DNA of 64,000 nucleotides from the NCBI GenBank assembly GCA_910584725.1, contig CAJUBE010000002.1, forward strand, positions 140,588 through 204,587. Reading direction: 5' to 3'. The notes beneath the pieces are model-generated. The model had not been told where the DNA came from and made no database searches. It saw nothing but the letters and a program-made list of their open reading frames with translations. The position numbers were made by a program, and so were the translations under genes. The DNA comes from an uncultured Lachnospiraceae bacterium (GTDB taxonomy: Bacteria > Bacillota > Clostridia > Lachnospirales > Lachnospiraceae). Positions 26,557 to 35,222 of the stretch are shown in pieces. The first letter of the stretch is position 1; the number at the start of each line of letters is the position of its first letter.

Positions 26557-27513
26557 TTACGCCTGTTTCCCGTATAACCAAAATTTTGCTTCTGCCTCTT
26601 CCCGTGACAGCGCGTATTTTTCTACAAGCTTATCTAAAATATCTGCCCTCTCCTGCCCGGTTTCCTGCAAGGCCTCGACCATACAGCGGATCCCCTGTTC
26701 TATTCCAATTTCCATGCCTTCCCTGATGCCTTCTTCACGCCCCTCGCTCTTCAGGGTCCTCTCATATTTCTCCACATCAAACTCTTCCAGCAGCATACCA
26801 AGCACCTCCGCTCGATTTTCTCTTAAAAACTTCTCAAGAATCCCGTTTTCTATGCAATAATCCACCGCTTCCGCCAGTGCCGTTCCCGTATTCTCTTCTT
26901 CCCGCATATACGTTCTCGTTATATCCACAAATTCCGAATACTCTTTTAGTGCCCTGCACTTTTCCATCAGCAAACAATTATGCCCATAATTAATATTCAG
27001 CATCCTCACGGTCAGTTCCACATCTGCCTTCACCGTCCTGTTTTCAAAGGCATCCGAAAGCTTAAGTATCTGTTCTTCCGGCATTTCCGCTGTCCCGTTA
27101 TAAAATACCACACACTGAGGCGTTGGCAGACTGATTCGTCCCGCCCCATACAGGCTCTTTTGCGCCCGCTCAATCACCATCTGGTATTCCTGCGCCAGAT
27201 AGATCAAAAACCGTACCGGCAGATTTGGGCTATAGGTACTCTGGTGTTCGAACATATTCAATGTCCCCGCCAGTACAAACGCAAGATCGTTTTTCATCAC
27301 CACATAAACCGCACTCTCGATCGTCACAACTTCAAGCTGCGTTGCGTCCTTATAGTCGGTTCCGTTCAGCGCATTGTACAGCTCCAGAAGTGCTTCCCTG
27401 TCTTTTCCAAACAAAAAGCGAAACAGCCTATCCTTTACATTCCGTCTTACCTTTCCCCTGTGTCTAAACCTCAATATCTCCCATAGTTTCCATGCATGTC
27501 TTCTCTGTGTCAT
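26557..27513 (-). CDS. Rpn-family PD-(D/E)XK nuclease/putative transposase
   Basis: 318-aa Rpn (recombination-promoting nuclease) family protein. Seen: DRLFRFLFGKDREALLELYN followed by an ALNGTDY-type motif, MFEHQSTYSPNLPVRFLIYL (the family's E-x-Q-S-x-x-NxxMxxR stretch) and VVFYNGT. The C-terminal half is a charged helical tail with a REEGIREGMEIGIEQG repeat, also typical. I chose ATG 27513, which has GGAGG six bases upstream, rather than ATG 27594. It is transcribed from the promoter at 27728-27756 with the downstream AAA-ATPase gene. It probably acts in genomic recombination or phage-related functions. Confidence 0.88.
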   Translation of the reverse strand: MTQRRHAWKLWEILRFRHRGKVRRNVKDRLFRFLFGKDREALLELYNALNGTDYKDATQLEVVTIESAVYVVMKNDLAFVLAGTLNMFEHQSTYSPNLPVRFLIYLAQEYQMVIERAQKSLYGAGRISLPTPQCVVFYNGTAEMPEEQILKLSDAFENRTVKADVELTVRMLNINYGHNCLLMEKCRALKEYSEFVDITRTYMREEENTGTALAEAVDYCIENGILEKFLRENRAEVLGMLLEEFDVEKYERTLKSEGREEGIREGMEIGIEQGIRCMVEALQETGQERADILDKLVEKYALSREEAEAKFWLYGKQA

Positions 27514-27727
27514 GCTTCCTCCTTCCTTTGCGGTGGCAGGAAGGGAACGCGACCCTACATGAAAAACATGGCATCCGTCTCTTGGTCTGTCCAAGCGCCA
27601 TATGCATTCAAAAGGGGCCCGTCTCAGTTCCTGCCGTATCTTCTGTTGTCAGTGTAATAGAAAAATTCGACAGAAACTGTCCTGAACGTGCGGAATGCAC
27701 CTCTGTTAGAATTTCTCTGATGGGTTT

Positions 27728-27756
27728 ATTGTATAGAAATTATTGGGAAAAGTCAA
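27728..27756 (-). promoter_or_regulatory. Promoter of the Rpn / AAA-ATPase pair
   Basis: Minus-strand TTGACT (27751-27756) and TACAAT (27728-27733) with an exact 17-base AT-rich spacer. It lies about 215 bases before the Rpn start codon. The 366-base gap (27514-27879) otherwise holds no gene I can support, so the leader is long. Confidence 0.65.
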
Positions 27757-27879
27757 TGATGATTTTGAACGGAATAATCAATATTATTCCACCAAATAAA
27801 CTGCATAAATTATATTTTGCAATGGATACCCTTAATCATTCCGGCTACTGATATACGTTTCTCTTCCACATATCCATTT

Positions 27880-28446
27880 CTAATAATATACTTTCTCCTC
27901 AACCTTATAAAATCCATTATCAATATCAAGAAGCCCCATATTATATAATTCATTGACTGTATTCATAATATCAGCAGCATTTATCTTTTCATATCCATAT
28001 TTTCCGATATTACCTGCAATAATACCTACAAGATTTTCGTCAGTTATATTAATATCACTCCTTGCCTCGTATAGTGACATATAAACTGACATTTGCCATC
28101 TGCTGATATCAAGGCATAACTGCTCAAACAAATTATATAGAAAAATCACTATGGATATAGGCGTCATATCCTTCTTAAGCGCAAGTCCCTCCAATATTAT
28201 TTTCATAGAAATATGTACATTTTTGATTGATATATATTTCCCTGTTCCATTTTTCTTCTTAACAATTCCCCTTGTTTTAGCATCCTCAGTCTCTTCGACT
28301 TCAATTTCTATGGCCTCATTTAAAAACGCCTTCATATCATCAATACTATAATCAAATAAAGTATCTTCAAATCGGCTCTCCTTCTCAATTTTCTTTTTCA
28401 TCTGTATCAAATTAATGTCTAAAAGATCAATGTTTCTCTCCAACAT
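27880..28446 (-). CDS. 188-aa protein of unknown function, last gene of the CHAT operon
   Basis: I do not recognise this protein. It begins with a charged helical part (IQMKKKIEKESRFED). The middle is hydrophobic-helical (MTPISIVIFLYNLFEQLCLD). The end, NTVNELYNMGLLDIDNGFYKVEE, reads like a small winged-helix-type segment. It lies 21 bases after the TPR-CHAT gene, with AAAGGGA before ATG 28446. AT-rich composition matches the operon. It could be a partner, regulator or substrate of the CHAT protease; this is inference from position only. Confidence 0.75.
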   Translation of the reverse strand: MLERNIDLLDINLIQMKKKIEKESRFEDTLFDYSIDDMKAFLNEAIEIEVEETEDAKTRGIVKKKNGTGKYISIKNVHISMKIILEGLALKKDMTPISIVIFLYNLFEQLCLDISRWQMSVYMSLYEARSDINITDENLVGIIAGNIGKYGYEKINAADIMNTVNELYNMGLLDIDNGFYKVEEKVYY

Positions 28447-28467
28447 ATGTTTCCCTTTCTTAAAATG

Positions 28468-31400
28468 CTAACTACAGTAACATATAAATCCCGCCCAATA
28501 TTTATCTTTACTAAACGGATACTCTCTTCCCAATTCCGCATTATCATACTGCTCAAACAAGTTACTCAATACGTCGTCCGTTTTTATCTCTTCGCGCTTT
28601 AAGTTTCGCAATCCGATTTTCGCCATATGAAAAGCCTCTCCAACAGATGCAACCTTCAAATATCGGTAAAACAATATCATAAAAATCGATGTTGCAATAT
28701 CATCTGTTTCCCATAATGTCGTCACCGAAAAATGTACCCCGGCGATACCTAGTGCCCATCTAAATCCGTATATATTTCCCAATAGTATATTTACATTCGC
28801 AAAATTCGTCAAACATGCGGCTACAACAGCCAGTTTAGTATTTCTCATATCTGCGTAACTAACATCATCTGCCGTAATAGTTCCATTTCCATATCCTTCG
28901 ACCATTTTCTCTGCACACCAATCAGAATACCCTGCCAATAAAATATGTATATGTTTTAACTTATTTTTCTCAAAAAAAATATCTTCAACATATGACATCT
29001 TTCCGTGCGTCGATATATGTATAATATCTTTATCAAAGTTCCTATTAAATTCCTGCTGCCGTGCTTTTGCTCCTACCAACGCTGTTCCCTTGATGATTTT
29101 AGCAATTTCTCTACATTCAATTTCGGAGCAAAGAAGCTTTGTATATTCATCAGGCACATCATCACCTATGGCATATTGGGGATTCCCCATAATCAACGAA
29201 CTTGCCCTGTCAATATCAAGCTTCTCGTCATTTCTTATATATTTAACACTATCGACATGAATATTAACTATATCCTTATATTTTTCTCCCAGTATCCATT
29301 CTATCGGAATTAAATGCATTTCCGCATCCATACCCCAATATACTGTCTGTATCCCTTCTATGTATGGTTCAATGACAGGGCGAATTGCATTTTCAAAACT
29401 AAGTTTTATTTCTGTAACAAACTGCTCGTCTGCATTTTCTCCATTAAAAAAGCAATCATAATATTCCTGTAGCATATACTCTTTGTCGTTATAACTTCCT
29501 GCATAACGAATTGTTTTTTGTTCTTGATTAAATGATAACACAAAACAAATATATCTCACTTCCAAATTGTCAAAATCTATTTCCTGTGCATCAAAATCCA
29601 AATCCAAATAGGCAAAAAACTCCATTGCTAATGTTTTCTTTGGCAGACGCAAATCTTTATATTCCATTTTTTTAACATGGTCTTTTAAATTAATTTCTTT
29701 CTGTAAATCTCTCTCCAATTCAGCTATTTGCACATCGTATTTAAAGATTTTTTGTTCGATTTCTTCCAGCTGCCTCTCACCCTCGTCACTGTTTTTTTGA
29801 TTTATTATATCTCTGCGCATTTCCAAAGCGTTTATTTTTCTGCGCAAATTCCGCCATTTATACAAATCAAAATCAATATTTTCCTGCCCGGACTCATATT
29901 TCCCCAAAAAACTTCGAATATCTTTCTCTACGGTCTTACAATTGGCAATGCGTTCAACCAGACGAATGCAAAACGCCTCATTCTGATAGCATGAATACAT
30001 ATATTGGTCAATTAGACATATATAGTATGATAAAACTACTCTAAGCGAAACAATTTCAGTTGTTATATCCTCTACTCCCCTATCTATTATTTCATCATAA
30101 CGGTAATCAATCAACCTTTCCCCAAATTCCTTTGCCTTTTCATATTGCCCATTGTCTACCAAAAGTTTCAAAAATATAATTGCCAGCGTATTATTTGCAT
30201 AAGAATAAATCTTCCTGCCGCATTTTTTGACTGCCTTATAACATAACTTTAATGCTTCTGATTTCCTGTTCATTCTCCATTGATACAAAACAATACACAA
30301 TTCACAGTCCGCTTTAGCATTCTCCGGAATGTTGTGTCGCTTGTATTGTGTATACATTTTCTTAAATGTTTCATCAATTTCTGCAAAATCCACCTTCTTA
30401 TCTGTCAGGCATGTGATCAGCCACATAATTTGAATTCCAATTTCTGAGCTAATCCCCATCTTGGTAAAATTTACGTTTGCATATTTTTTGACATAATTAT
30501 TCAAAACTTCCGGATTATCCCCGTACATACTTTCAATCCAATGCAAATTACGGAAAACCAAATCCTTCTTTAAATCTTCGAAGTCTTCTCCTTCTACCGA
30601 AGCCGCCTCGTCAAAGCATTGAATTGCGCTATTTATTTTTCTCTGTAATAAATATACTAACCCCAAGTTATTGATATATAAAATATAATTAGCGCAGTTC
30701 CTGCCAAATTTCCATTCAATCTCCTCGCTGTTTTGTGCATAAAACTCCTGTGCCGCCATATATTGTTCATCACACATCATTTTATACCCGATAAAGTTAT
30801 ATATTTCATAATACATCTCCGTTTCCTTTATTCCCAGCTGCTCACAAATATCCACACCTTTTCTTGCATATTCAGCCATTGTTTCATAATCAAACAATAC
30901 ACTGCAATGAAATGCAGCTTTTTGCAAAACACTAACATGAAACACGCTATTTTGAACAGTATCCGGAACAATGTATGAATATATTATTTTTTTCAATATA
31001 TTGACAATTGCCTTACTATCTTTCGCTTTTTCATATTCAATAGCTTTAAGATACGCAAATTGGCAAACCAAAGTTGAATACTCTTTATCTGCTCTATTTG
31101 CCCTAATTGCCCTTTCAAGCTCTGGAAGCCAGTATTTATATTCCTCCTCATTCTCTTTTAAAAAAGCCAACAAACTTAAACATAAACAAGCCACATAAAA
31201 ACAATCATATCCTTCTAAATATTCTTTAAAATATTTATAATTTTCAATAAACTCATCCTTATACTTTTGGACATTTTCTAAATCACTTTCGCATAAAAAA
31301 TGCAAATATATCCGTGCATACTCCCTACTTTCAAATCCGTATATATTCCTTATGCAAACCAAGATATTGTCTGTATACCTTTGCTGCATTTCCTGATTCC

Positions 31401-31782
31401 ACTCATTTTCTATCACTTTCTTATTTCTCAATATAATCGCCAGTATTACATCATCCTGTTGTTTCCACAATTCTGGAAAAAGTTCTGCAATCCGCTCACA
31501 TGCTTTTCGATATTTCCCCGACTCTGGCTCCAACAGCATAATTCCTGCCAGTTCCAACAATAATTCACGCATGTTTTCTGTACTGTCCGGAAAAATAATC
31601 TCTATCAAATCCCGCAAAATAGAATATTCCTGCCTCAGAATCCCTCGATTAATAATCTTACCTGCTTTAAATTCCAAAACCTTAATATTCAATGCCTGAA
31701 GAAAAAGCGCTCCGCCATAATCCCCTTCCGCCAAATAATAATTTCTGTATTCTTCAAAATTATAATTATCCCACTTTTCCAT
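28468..31782 (-). CDS. TPR-CHAT protease, 1104 aa
   Basis: Large caspase-like protein. The first ~650 residues are helical, with TPR-like pairs (for example NLGLVYLLQRKINSAIQCFDEA, about residue 375). A coiled-coil stretch at ~680-720 is rich in E, K and Q. The C-terminal third is a CHAT domain with catalytic His926 in IIHISTHG and Cys990 in VVAACLTN, both intact. TPR-CHAT proteases include the one activated by type III-E CRISPR effectors and those next to bacterial gasdermins; no Cas or gasdermin gene is recognisable here. The start overlaps the two-TM gene by 17 bases. It is likely the effector of this operon, cleaving a partner on a signal sensed by the TPR part. Confidence 0.9.
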   Translation of the reverse strand: MEKWDNYNFEEYRNYYLAEGDYGGALFLQALNIKVLEFKAGKIINRGILRQEYSILRDLIEIIFPDSTENMRELLLELAGIMLLEPESGKYRKACERIAELFPELWKQQDDVILAIILRNKKVIENEWNQEMQQRYTDNILVCIRNIYGFESREYARIYLHFLCESDLENVQKYKDEFIENYKYFKEYLEGYDCFYVACLCLSLLAFLKENEEEYKYWLPELERAIRANRADKEYSTLVCQFAYLKAIEYEKAKDSKAIVNILKKIIYSYIVPDTVQNSVFHVSVLQKAAFHCSVLFDYETMAEYARKGVDICEQLGIKETEMYYEIYNFIGYKMMCDEQYMAAQEFYAQNSEEIEWKFGRNCANYILYINNLGLVYLLQRKINSAIQCFDEAASVEGEDFEDLKKDLVFRNLHWIESMYGDNPEVLNNYVKKYANVNFTKMGISSEIGIQIMWLITCLTDKKVDFAEIDETFKKMYTQYKRHNIPENAKADCELCIVLYQWRMNRKSEALKLCYKAVKKCGRKIYSYANNTLAIIFLKLLVDNGQYEKAKEFGERLIDYRYDEIIDRGVEDITTEIVSLRVVLSYYICLIDQYMYSCYQNEAFCIRLVERIANCKTVEKDIRSFLGKYESGQENIDFDLYKWRNLRRKINALEMRRDIINQKNSDEGERQLEEIEQKIFKYDVQIAELERDLQKEINLKDHVKKMEYKDLRLPKKTLAMEFFAYLDLDFDAQEIDFDNLEVRYICFVLSFNQEQKTIRYAGSYNDKEYMLQEYYDCFFNGENADEQFVTEIKLSFENAIRPVIEPYIEGIQTVYWGMDAEMHLIPIEWILGEKYKDIVNIHVDSVKYIRNDEKLDIDRASSLIMGNPQYAIGDDVPDEYTKLLCSEIECREIAKIIKGTALVGAKARQQEFNRNFDKDIIHISTHGKMSYVEDIFFEKNKLKHIHILLAGYSDWCAEKMVEGYGNGTITADDVSYADMRNTKLAVVAACLTNFANVNILLGNIYGFRWALGIAGVHFSVTTLWETDDIATSIFMILFYRYLKVASVGEAFHMAKIGLRNLKREEIKTDDVLSNLFEQYDNAELGREYPFSKDKYWAGFICYCS

Positions 31783-32332
31783 TCTTTTCTATTCCCTTTT
31801 GTCTGTTTAACAAATATACAATCCATTTGGTATCCCGCATATACCTTAATCTACATACCTTGTCGTCATATAATGTTATGTATATATCTCCTTGTAATTC
31901 CACTGCCCTCTTATAATATGCTGTCCCACCCACCAAATCTACCAATTTTCTTTCATGTGAAAATTCAACTTTTCCTATAACCGCATTCTCATATATATCT
32001 ATAAACATCCGAAATTTTCTTAGGCACCATAATATCCAAATTGTCATTAAAATTAACATTAATCCAAACAATAATATAAAGTAAACTGAAAATCTAATTA
32101 GCATAAGTGTGCCTAATGTCATACCAAAAGCAAATATGATTCTACAAAGAAGTCTTCTTTTATCCGTCTTAAAACTACCAATCAGTTTCCCCTTATTATT
32201 TAATTGTTCCTCAGATATAAAGGAATCTGCCAACTGTGAAAGGAGGCGACTACTATTCTCGCTGTGTGGCTTATCTCTTTCCAGCTCATATTCCATATCA
32301 TCTAAACAACGAATTTTTTCTTCAGCTTCCAT
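31766..32332 (-). CDS. 188-aa two-TM protein of the CHAT operon
   Basis: Unrecognised membrane protein. Residues 1-55 are charged and cytoplasm-like. Two adjacent TM helices occupy about 60-105 (LLCRIIFAFGMTLGTLMLIR and YFILLFGLMLILMTIWILW). The C-terminal ~80 residues are beta-rich (IDIYENAVIGKVEFS; QGDIYITLYDDKVCRLRYM) and could form a PH-like or barrel domain. It overlaps the TPR-CHAT start, so the two are coupled, and it may anchor or be cut by the proteases. The Sel1 gene ends 25 bases before its start codon. Confidence 0.75.
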   Translation of the reverse strand: MEAEEKIRCLDDMEYELERDKPHSENSSRLLSQLADSFISEEQLNNKGKLIGSFKTDKRRLLCRIIFAFGMTLGTLMLIRFSVYFILLFGLMLILMTIWILWCLRKFRMFIDIYENAVIGKVEFSHERKLVDLVGGTAYYKRAVELQGDIYITLYDDKVCRLRYMRDTKWIVYLLNRQKGIEKNGKVG

Positions 32333-32357
32333 ATTAACTCTTTTCCCATAATTTTTA

Positions 32358-33182
32358 TTATTTTAGTGCAATTTTACTGTTCGTTGGGCTTTTACTACAC
32401 TCTGTTAATAATTCCCTAGCCCGCTCCACATCTTCACCGCCGCCGCTAATTACCTTCTTCAGAATAAAAATCCCTTTCTTCAGATTAGGCTCTGTCCCCA
32501 TTCCTTCCATATAACATCTGGCAAGTGAATACCCTGCAATACTATAATCTCCCTCTTCCACTGCCTTACTGAGCCACCTGAATGCCGCCTCTTCATTCTT
32601 TTTCACTCCGACTCCATTCAAAAAACATTGCCCCAGTTTAGCCTGCGCACGCCTTTCACCCAGTTTAGCCGCCTTACCGTATATTTTTGCTGCCGCTGCA
32701 AAGTCCTTCTCTTCTTTTGCCAAAGCCGCACAACATTCGGCAAGCATATATGTACCTTGAGGCTCATCATTGGCAAATGCCTTTTTGAAATAGTTGACCG
32801 CCAATTTCTTATCAGATTCCACGCCCTTGCCATTCATATAACAGCATCCCAATTCTGTATACGCTCTGGGCTCGCCATGTTCTACGGCCCTTTCCAGCCA
32901 CTCTATGCCCGCCTGTTCTCTGTTATGGTTTAAGCAAAAAACACCCGCTCTATACAACTCCTCCCCGCTGTAGCTTTCCGGATGACGCAAATAGTCCTCT
33001 ACGCTAAATGCTTCCTCCAAATTTTTATCCAAAATTGCCTGTCTCTCAATATCTTCATCCGATATTTGATCCTGTACTTTTTTTATCTCCACTTCACTGG
33101 AAATCTTTTGCAATCTCGCAATCCGCTCCTCTGTCGGCGGATGTGTGCCATACAGCAGATATTCCACAGATAGCTTATTCAC
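32358..33182 (-). CDS. Sel1-repeat protein carrying the C-terminus of the M48 peptidase
   Basis: 274 aa. The first ~30 residues contain YGTHPPTEERIARLQ, the conserved C-terminal motif of HtpX-like M48 peptidases, which is missing from the gene just upstream. Residues ~75-260 are four to five Sel1/TPR-like repeats (ELGCCYMNGKGVESDKKLAV; KLGQCFLNGVGVKKNEEAA; SLARCYMEGMGTEPNLKKG). The GTG start overlaps the upstream TGA as GTGA, with AAGGAG six bases before it, so separate translation by coupling is possible. Either the ancestral M48-Sel1 protein has been split, or a -1 shift in the A5 run joins the frames. M48 plus TPR is the layout of BepA. Confidence 0.88.
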   Translation of the reverse strand: MNKLSVEYLLYGTHPPTEERIARLQKISSEVEIKKVQDQISDEDIERQAILDKNLEEAFSVEDYLRHPESYSGEELYRAGVFCLNHNREQAGIEWLERAVEHGEPRAYTELGCCYMNGKGVESDKKLAVNYFKKAFANDEPQGTYMLAECCAALAKEEKDFAAAAKIYGKAAKLGERRAQAKLGQCFLNGVGVKKNEEAAFRWLSKAVEEGDYSIAGYSLARCYMEGMGTEPNLKKGIFILKKVISGGGEDVERARELLTECSKSPTNSKIALK

Positions 33183-33985
33183 CTTTTTCTCCTTAGGAAA
33201 TTTTCCAAAAAAGTAACAAGACCATTCGAAAATCCTATCATTCCTCCAAACGCATCTGCCGCGAATTCCTGCTGTCTGTCAAAAAACCTGAAACATGCTG
33301 TCTCAACATACGCAACCCCTGCCAGAAAGAAATCAATAATCCCGTATATTTTATCAAATATGAAATTTACAATTTTCCACCAGCCTACCCCCTCATCCAA
33401 ATTCCCATCCGCCGCCGCGAATCCAATGAATGCCGCGATCATAGCCGCCAATTTGCCTGCTATCCAAAACACTACCTTTATTACAAATCTAATTCCGCCA
33501 AATATAACCGTCCCCTGTAAGGACATCAGCAGACAGACTGTATCTCCATGAATGTGGTGAGCCAGCTCATGAGCCAGCACTCCTGCTATTTCCTCATCAC
33601 TTATGTAATTATTCAGTAATTCCCGGTGCACAGCAATTGTTCTTGTTCCCGTCGCAAAAGCATTTAATCCTTCTTCATCCGAAATATATAGTTTAATGCC
33701 TGCTTTTACAGGAATGCCTGCTTTTTCGGCGCCACAGCATACCATGTTCCAAACACGTTTCAACCTTTCATCCTCAATCGCATTGGGTTCTCTCAAATTG
33801 AGAATCATCCTGTAATACCAGTCAACAACCGGTGTCAAAGTTAATGCGTATAAAATAGCCAACGCCGCTATAGCCAAGGGAAATGCTGCCCGCCAATCTT
33901 CAGTCAAGGCATAAAAGACAATAGTCAGTAGAAAATAATTGAATACAGACGCAAACAGAAAACCGCCGTTAAGAAACTTTTTCAT
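33179..33985 (-). CDS. HtpX-like M48 membrane metallopeptidase, lacking its C-terminal motif
   Basis: 268-aa zinc metallopeptidase of family M48. Two N-terminal TM helices (about 8-55) precede VLAHELAHHIHGD (HExxH, His139-Glu140-His143). Two more hydrophobic segments (about 150-190) follow, and the third ligand region RQQEFAADAFG has Glu240. HtpX-type enzymes degrade damaged membrane proteins. The frame ends at LENFLRRKR, before the THPPTEERI motif, which resumes in the -1 frame in the Sel1 gene. AGGGGG lies nine bases before ATG 33985. It is the second protease of the operon. Confidence 0.9.
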   Translation of the reverse strand: MKKFLNGGFLFASVFNYFLLTIVFYALTEDWRAAFPLAIAALAILYALTLTPVVDWYYRMILNLREPNAIEDERLKRVWNMVCCGAEKAGIPVKAGIKLYISDEEGLNAFATGTRTIAVHRELLNNYISDEEIAGVLAHELAHHIHGDTVCLLMSLQGTVIFGGIRFVIKVVFWIAGKLAAMIAAFIGFAAADGNLDEGVGWWKIVNFIFDKIYGIIDFFLAGVAYVETACFRFFDRQQEFAADAFGGMIGFSNGLVTFLENFLRRKR

Positions 33986-33999
33986 TCGTATAATCCCCC

Positions 34000-34332
34000 T
34001 TATACTTTAGAACATTTTTTCATAAGTTCAGTATTTTCATGCAGTAGATTTGTAATCAGTGTTTGGTACACTGCTGTTAATTCAGGTTGCTGAATCACTT
34101 TCTTTGTCAGATCTTGAATTAGCTTCATCAACTCTTCATTTGTCTTCTTAATGGTTTCAAACTGCCGATCGAATTGGTATCGCTCCTTTTCCAATTGATC
34201 ATTAAAGCGCTTCGTTTCCTCTACTATTTTTGCAAGCTCAATCTCTGTATAAGACTTTACTTTATAAACCTCAGTCACATGCTTCAGCAAATCCAATGCG
34301 CTTATGCTGACTCCAATTTCACATCCCGTCAT
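34000..34332 (-). CDS. 110-aa coiled-coil protein of the CHAT operon
   Basis: Small, mostly helical protein. Residues ~30-80 form a charged coiled coil (IVEETKRFNDQLEKERYQFD; TNEELMKLIQDLTKKVIQ), flanked by short amphipathic helices. I know no family. AGGAGG precedes ATG 34332, which overlaps the stop of the 228-aa gene as ATGA. It probably oligomerises or scaffolds other operon products. Confidence 0.75.
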   Translation of the reverse strand: MTGCEIGVSISALDLLKHVTEVYKVKSYTEIELAKIVEETKRFNDQLEKERYQFDRQFETIKKTNEELMKLIQDLTKKVIQQPELTAVYQTLITNLLHENTELMKKCSKV

Positions 34333-35015
34333 TCCCTTGCCTCCTTTTTGTAATATTGATGTATCACATTATTTATTTCCCTAACCCTTTCAAAATAGCG
34401 TTGATTAATAGCTCCCTCATCGACCCACAATCTGTTTCTCAGACATTCAGCCACTATTTTTTTGATCGCCTCCATTCTTTCGTTTTCGCTGCACTCTATC
34501 TCAAGCAGCATATCACAGAGAAACCTGATATTAGTTGTATCCAATCTGATTCTCTTTGCCTCCATACTCATCCGACTAAATAGATTTTCCATTCCGCTTT
34601 CCAAAACAATCGTTCTAATACGATGCATTTTCGCCCTATCATACAGATCCTCTATTTTCACACTTTCCATGTCAAAATACCGTTCGCATAGTGCACAGTA
34701 CATCATCTTTCTCCAACCTGATTTCTCCACTGACATGCTGCCGCTATTCAAAGCGTCTGCATAAAATATATAATCCCTTCCAAGCAAAAACCACGCCTTG
34801 CTTCTGACTACCGTATTATCACTTACATCTTCCAACATACTTTCAATCATTTGTTCCGCTTGACACATTACCTGCTCAACCTCCGCAATGTCATTTAAAT
34901 ACATTGTCTCCGTAAGATTTCTCGCATTATGTACTTGGCGGATTTCTTTCTTCGCCTGCAAAAGTTTTCTAATATTATTATTTTTTGCGGCATTGAAAAT
35001 TTCATTATGATCCAT
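34329..35015 (-). CDS. 228-aa helical protein, first gene of the CHAT operon
   Basis: Unrecognised, predicted all-helical protein (MDHNEIFNAAKNNNIRKLL; VRSKAWFLLGRDYIFYADAL). No enzymatic motif, signal peptide or TM segment. Helix lengths are reminiscent of TPR-like or sensor domains. The start codon follows directly after the stop of the glycosyltransferase remnant and has only a weak ribosome site, and I find no clear promoter in the 200 bases above. The operon may be read from the glycan genes upstream. Confidence 0.75.
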   Translation of the reverse strand: MDHNEIFNAAKNNNIRKLLQAKKEIRQVHNARNLTETMYLNDIAEVEQVMCQAEQMIESMLEDVSDNTVVRSKAWFLLGRDYIFYADALNSGSMSVEKSGWRKMMYCALCERYFDMESVKIEDLYDRAKMHRIRTIVLESGMENLFSRMSMEAKRIRLDTTNIRFLCDMLLEIECSENERMEAIKKIVAECLRNRLWVDEGAINQRYFERVREINNVIHQYYKKEARE

Positions 35016-35018
35016 TAA

Positions 35019-35216
35019 TTACACCCGCAGCCCGCACGCCCCATGCACCACATTCAGCCGCCCCGCATTCTTCATAAAATAGAGCGTCTCCAGTGTCTCC
35101 CCCATATATCCCAGATACCTGTCGCTCCTCTCACTCCCCTTCGGGACGCTCAGTTCCTCCGTCCGCATCAGTATCGGGAACAGCCACGCACAGTAATCAT
35201 TGTATTTTAAACCTGC
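35019..35216 (-). pseudogene. 3' remnant of a DUF4422-like glycosyltransferase gene
   Basis: An open minus-strand frame without a start encodes ~60 residues reading YNDYCAWLFPILMRTEEL, then a SERSDRYLGYMGETLETLYF stretch and NVVHGACGLRV before a TAA. I recognise this as the C-terminal end of DUF4422-type glycosyltransferases common in Lachnospiraceae glycan loci. The remnant is GC-rich, unlike both neighbours. It begins directly after the HAD-gene stop, so the 5' part was lost when neighbouring DNA came in. Confidence 0.55.
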
Positions 35217-35222
35217 CTGTCT

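Noticed and set aside
28468..31782. TPR-CHAT gene as part of a type III-E CRISPR system
   Set aside because: No Cas7-11-like gene, no cas1/cas2 and no direct-repeat array are present in the window.
31766..32332. Two-TM protein as a bacterial gasdermin
   Set aside because: Gasdermins lack such paired TM helices near the N-terminus and end in a short inhibitory tail; nothing in the sequence resembles one.
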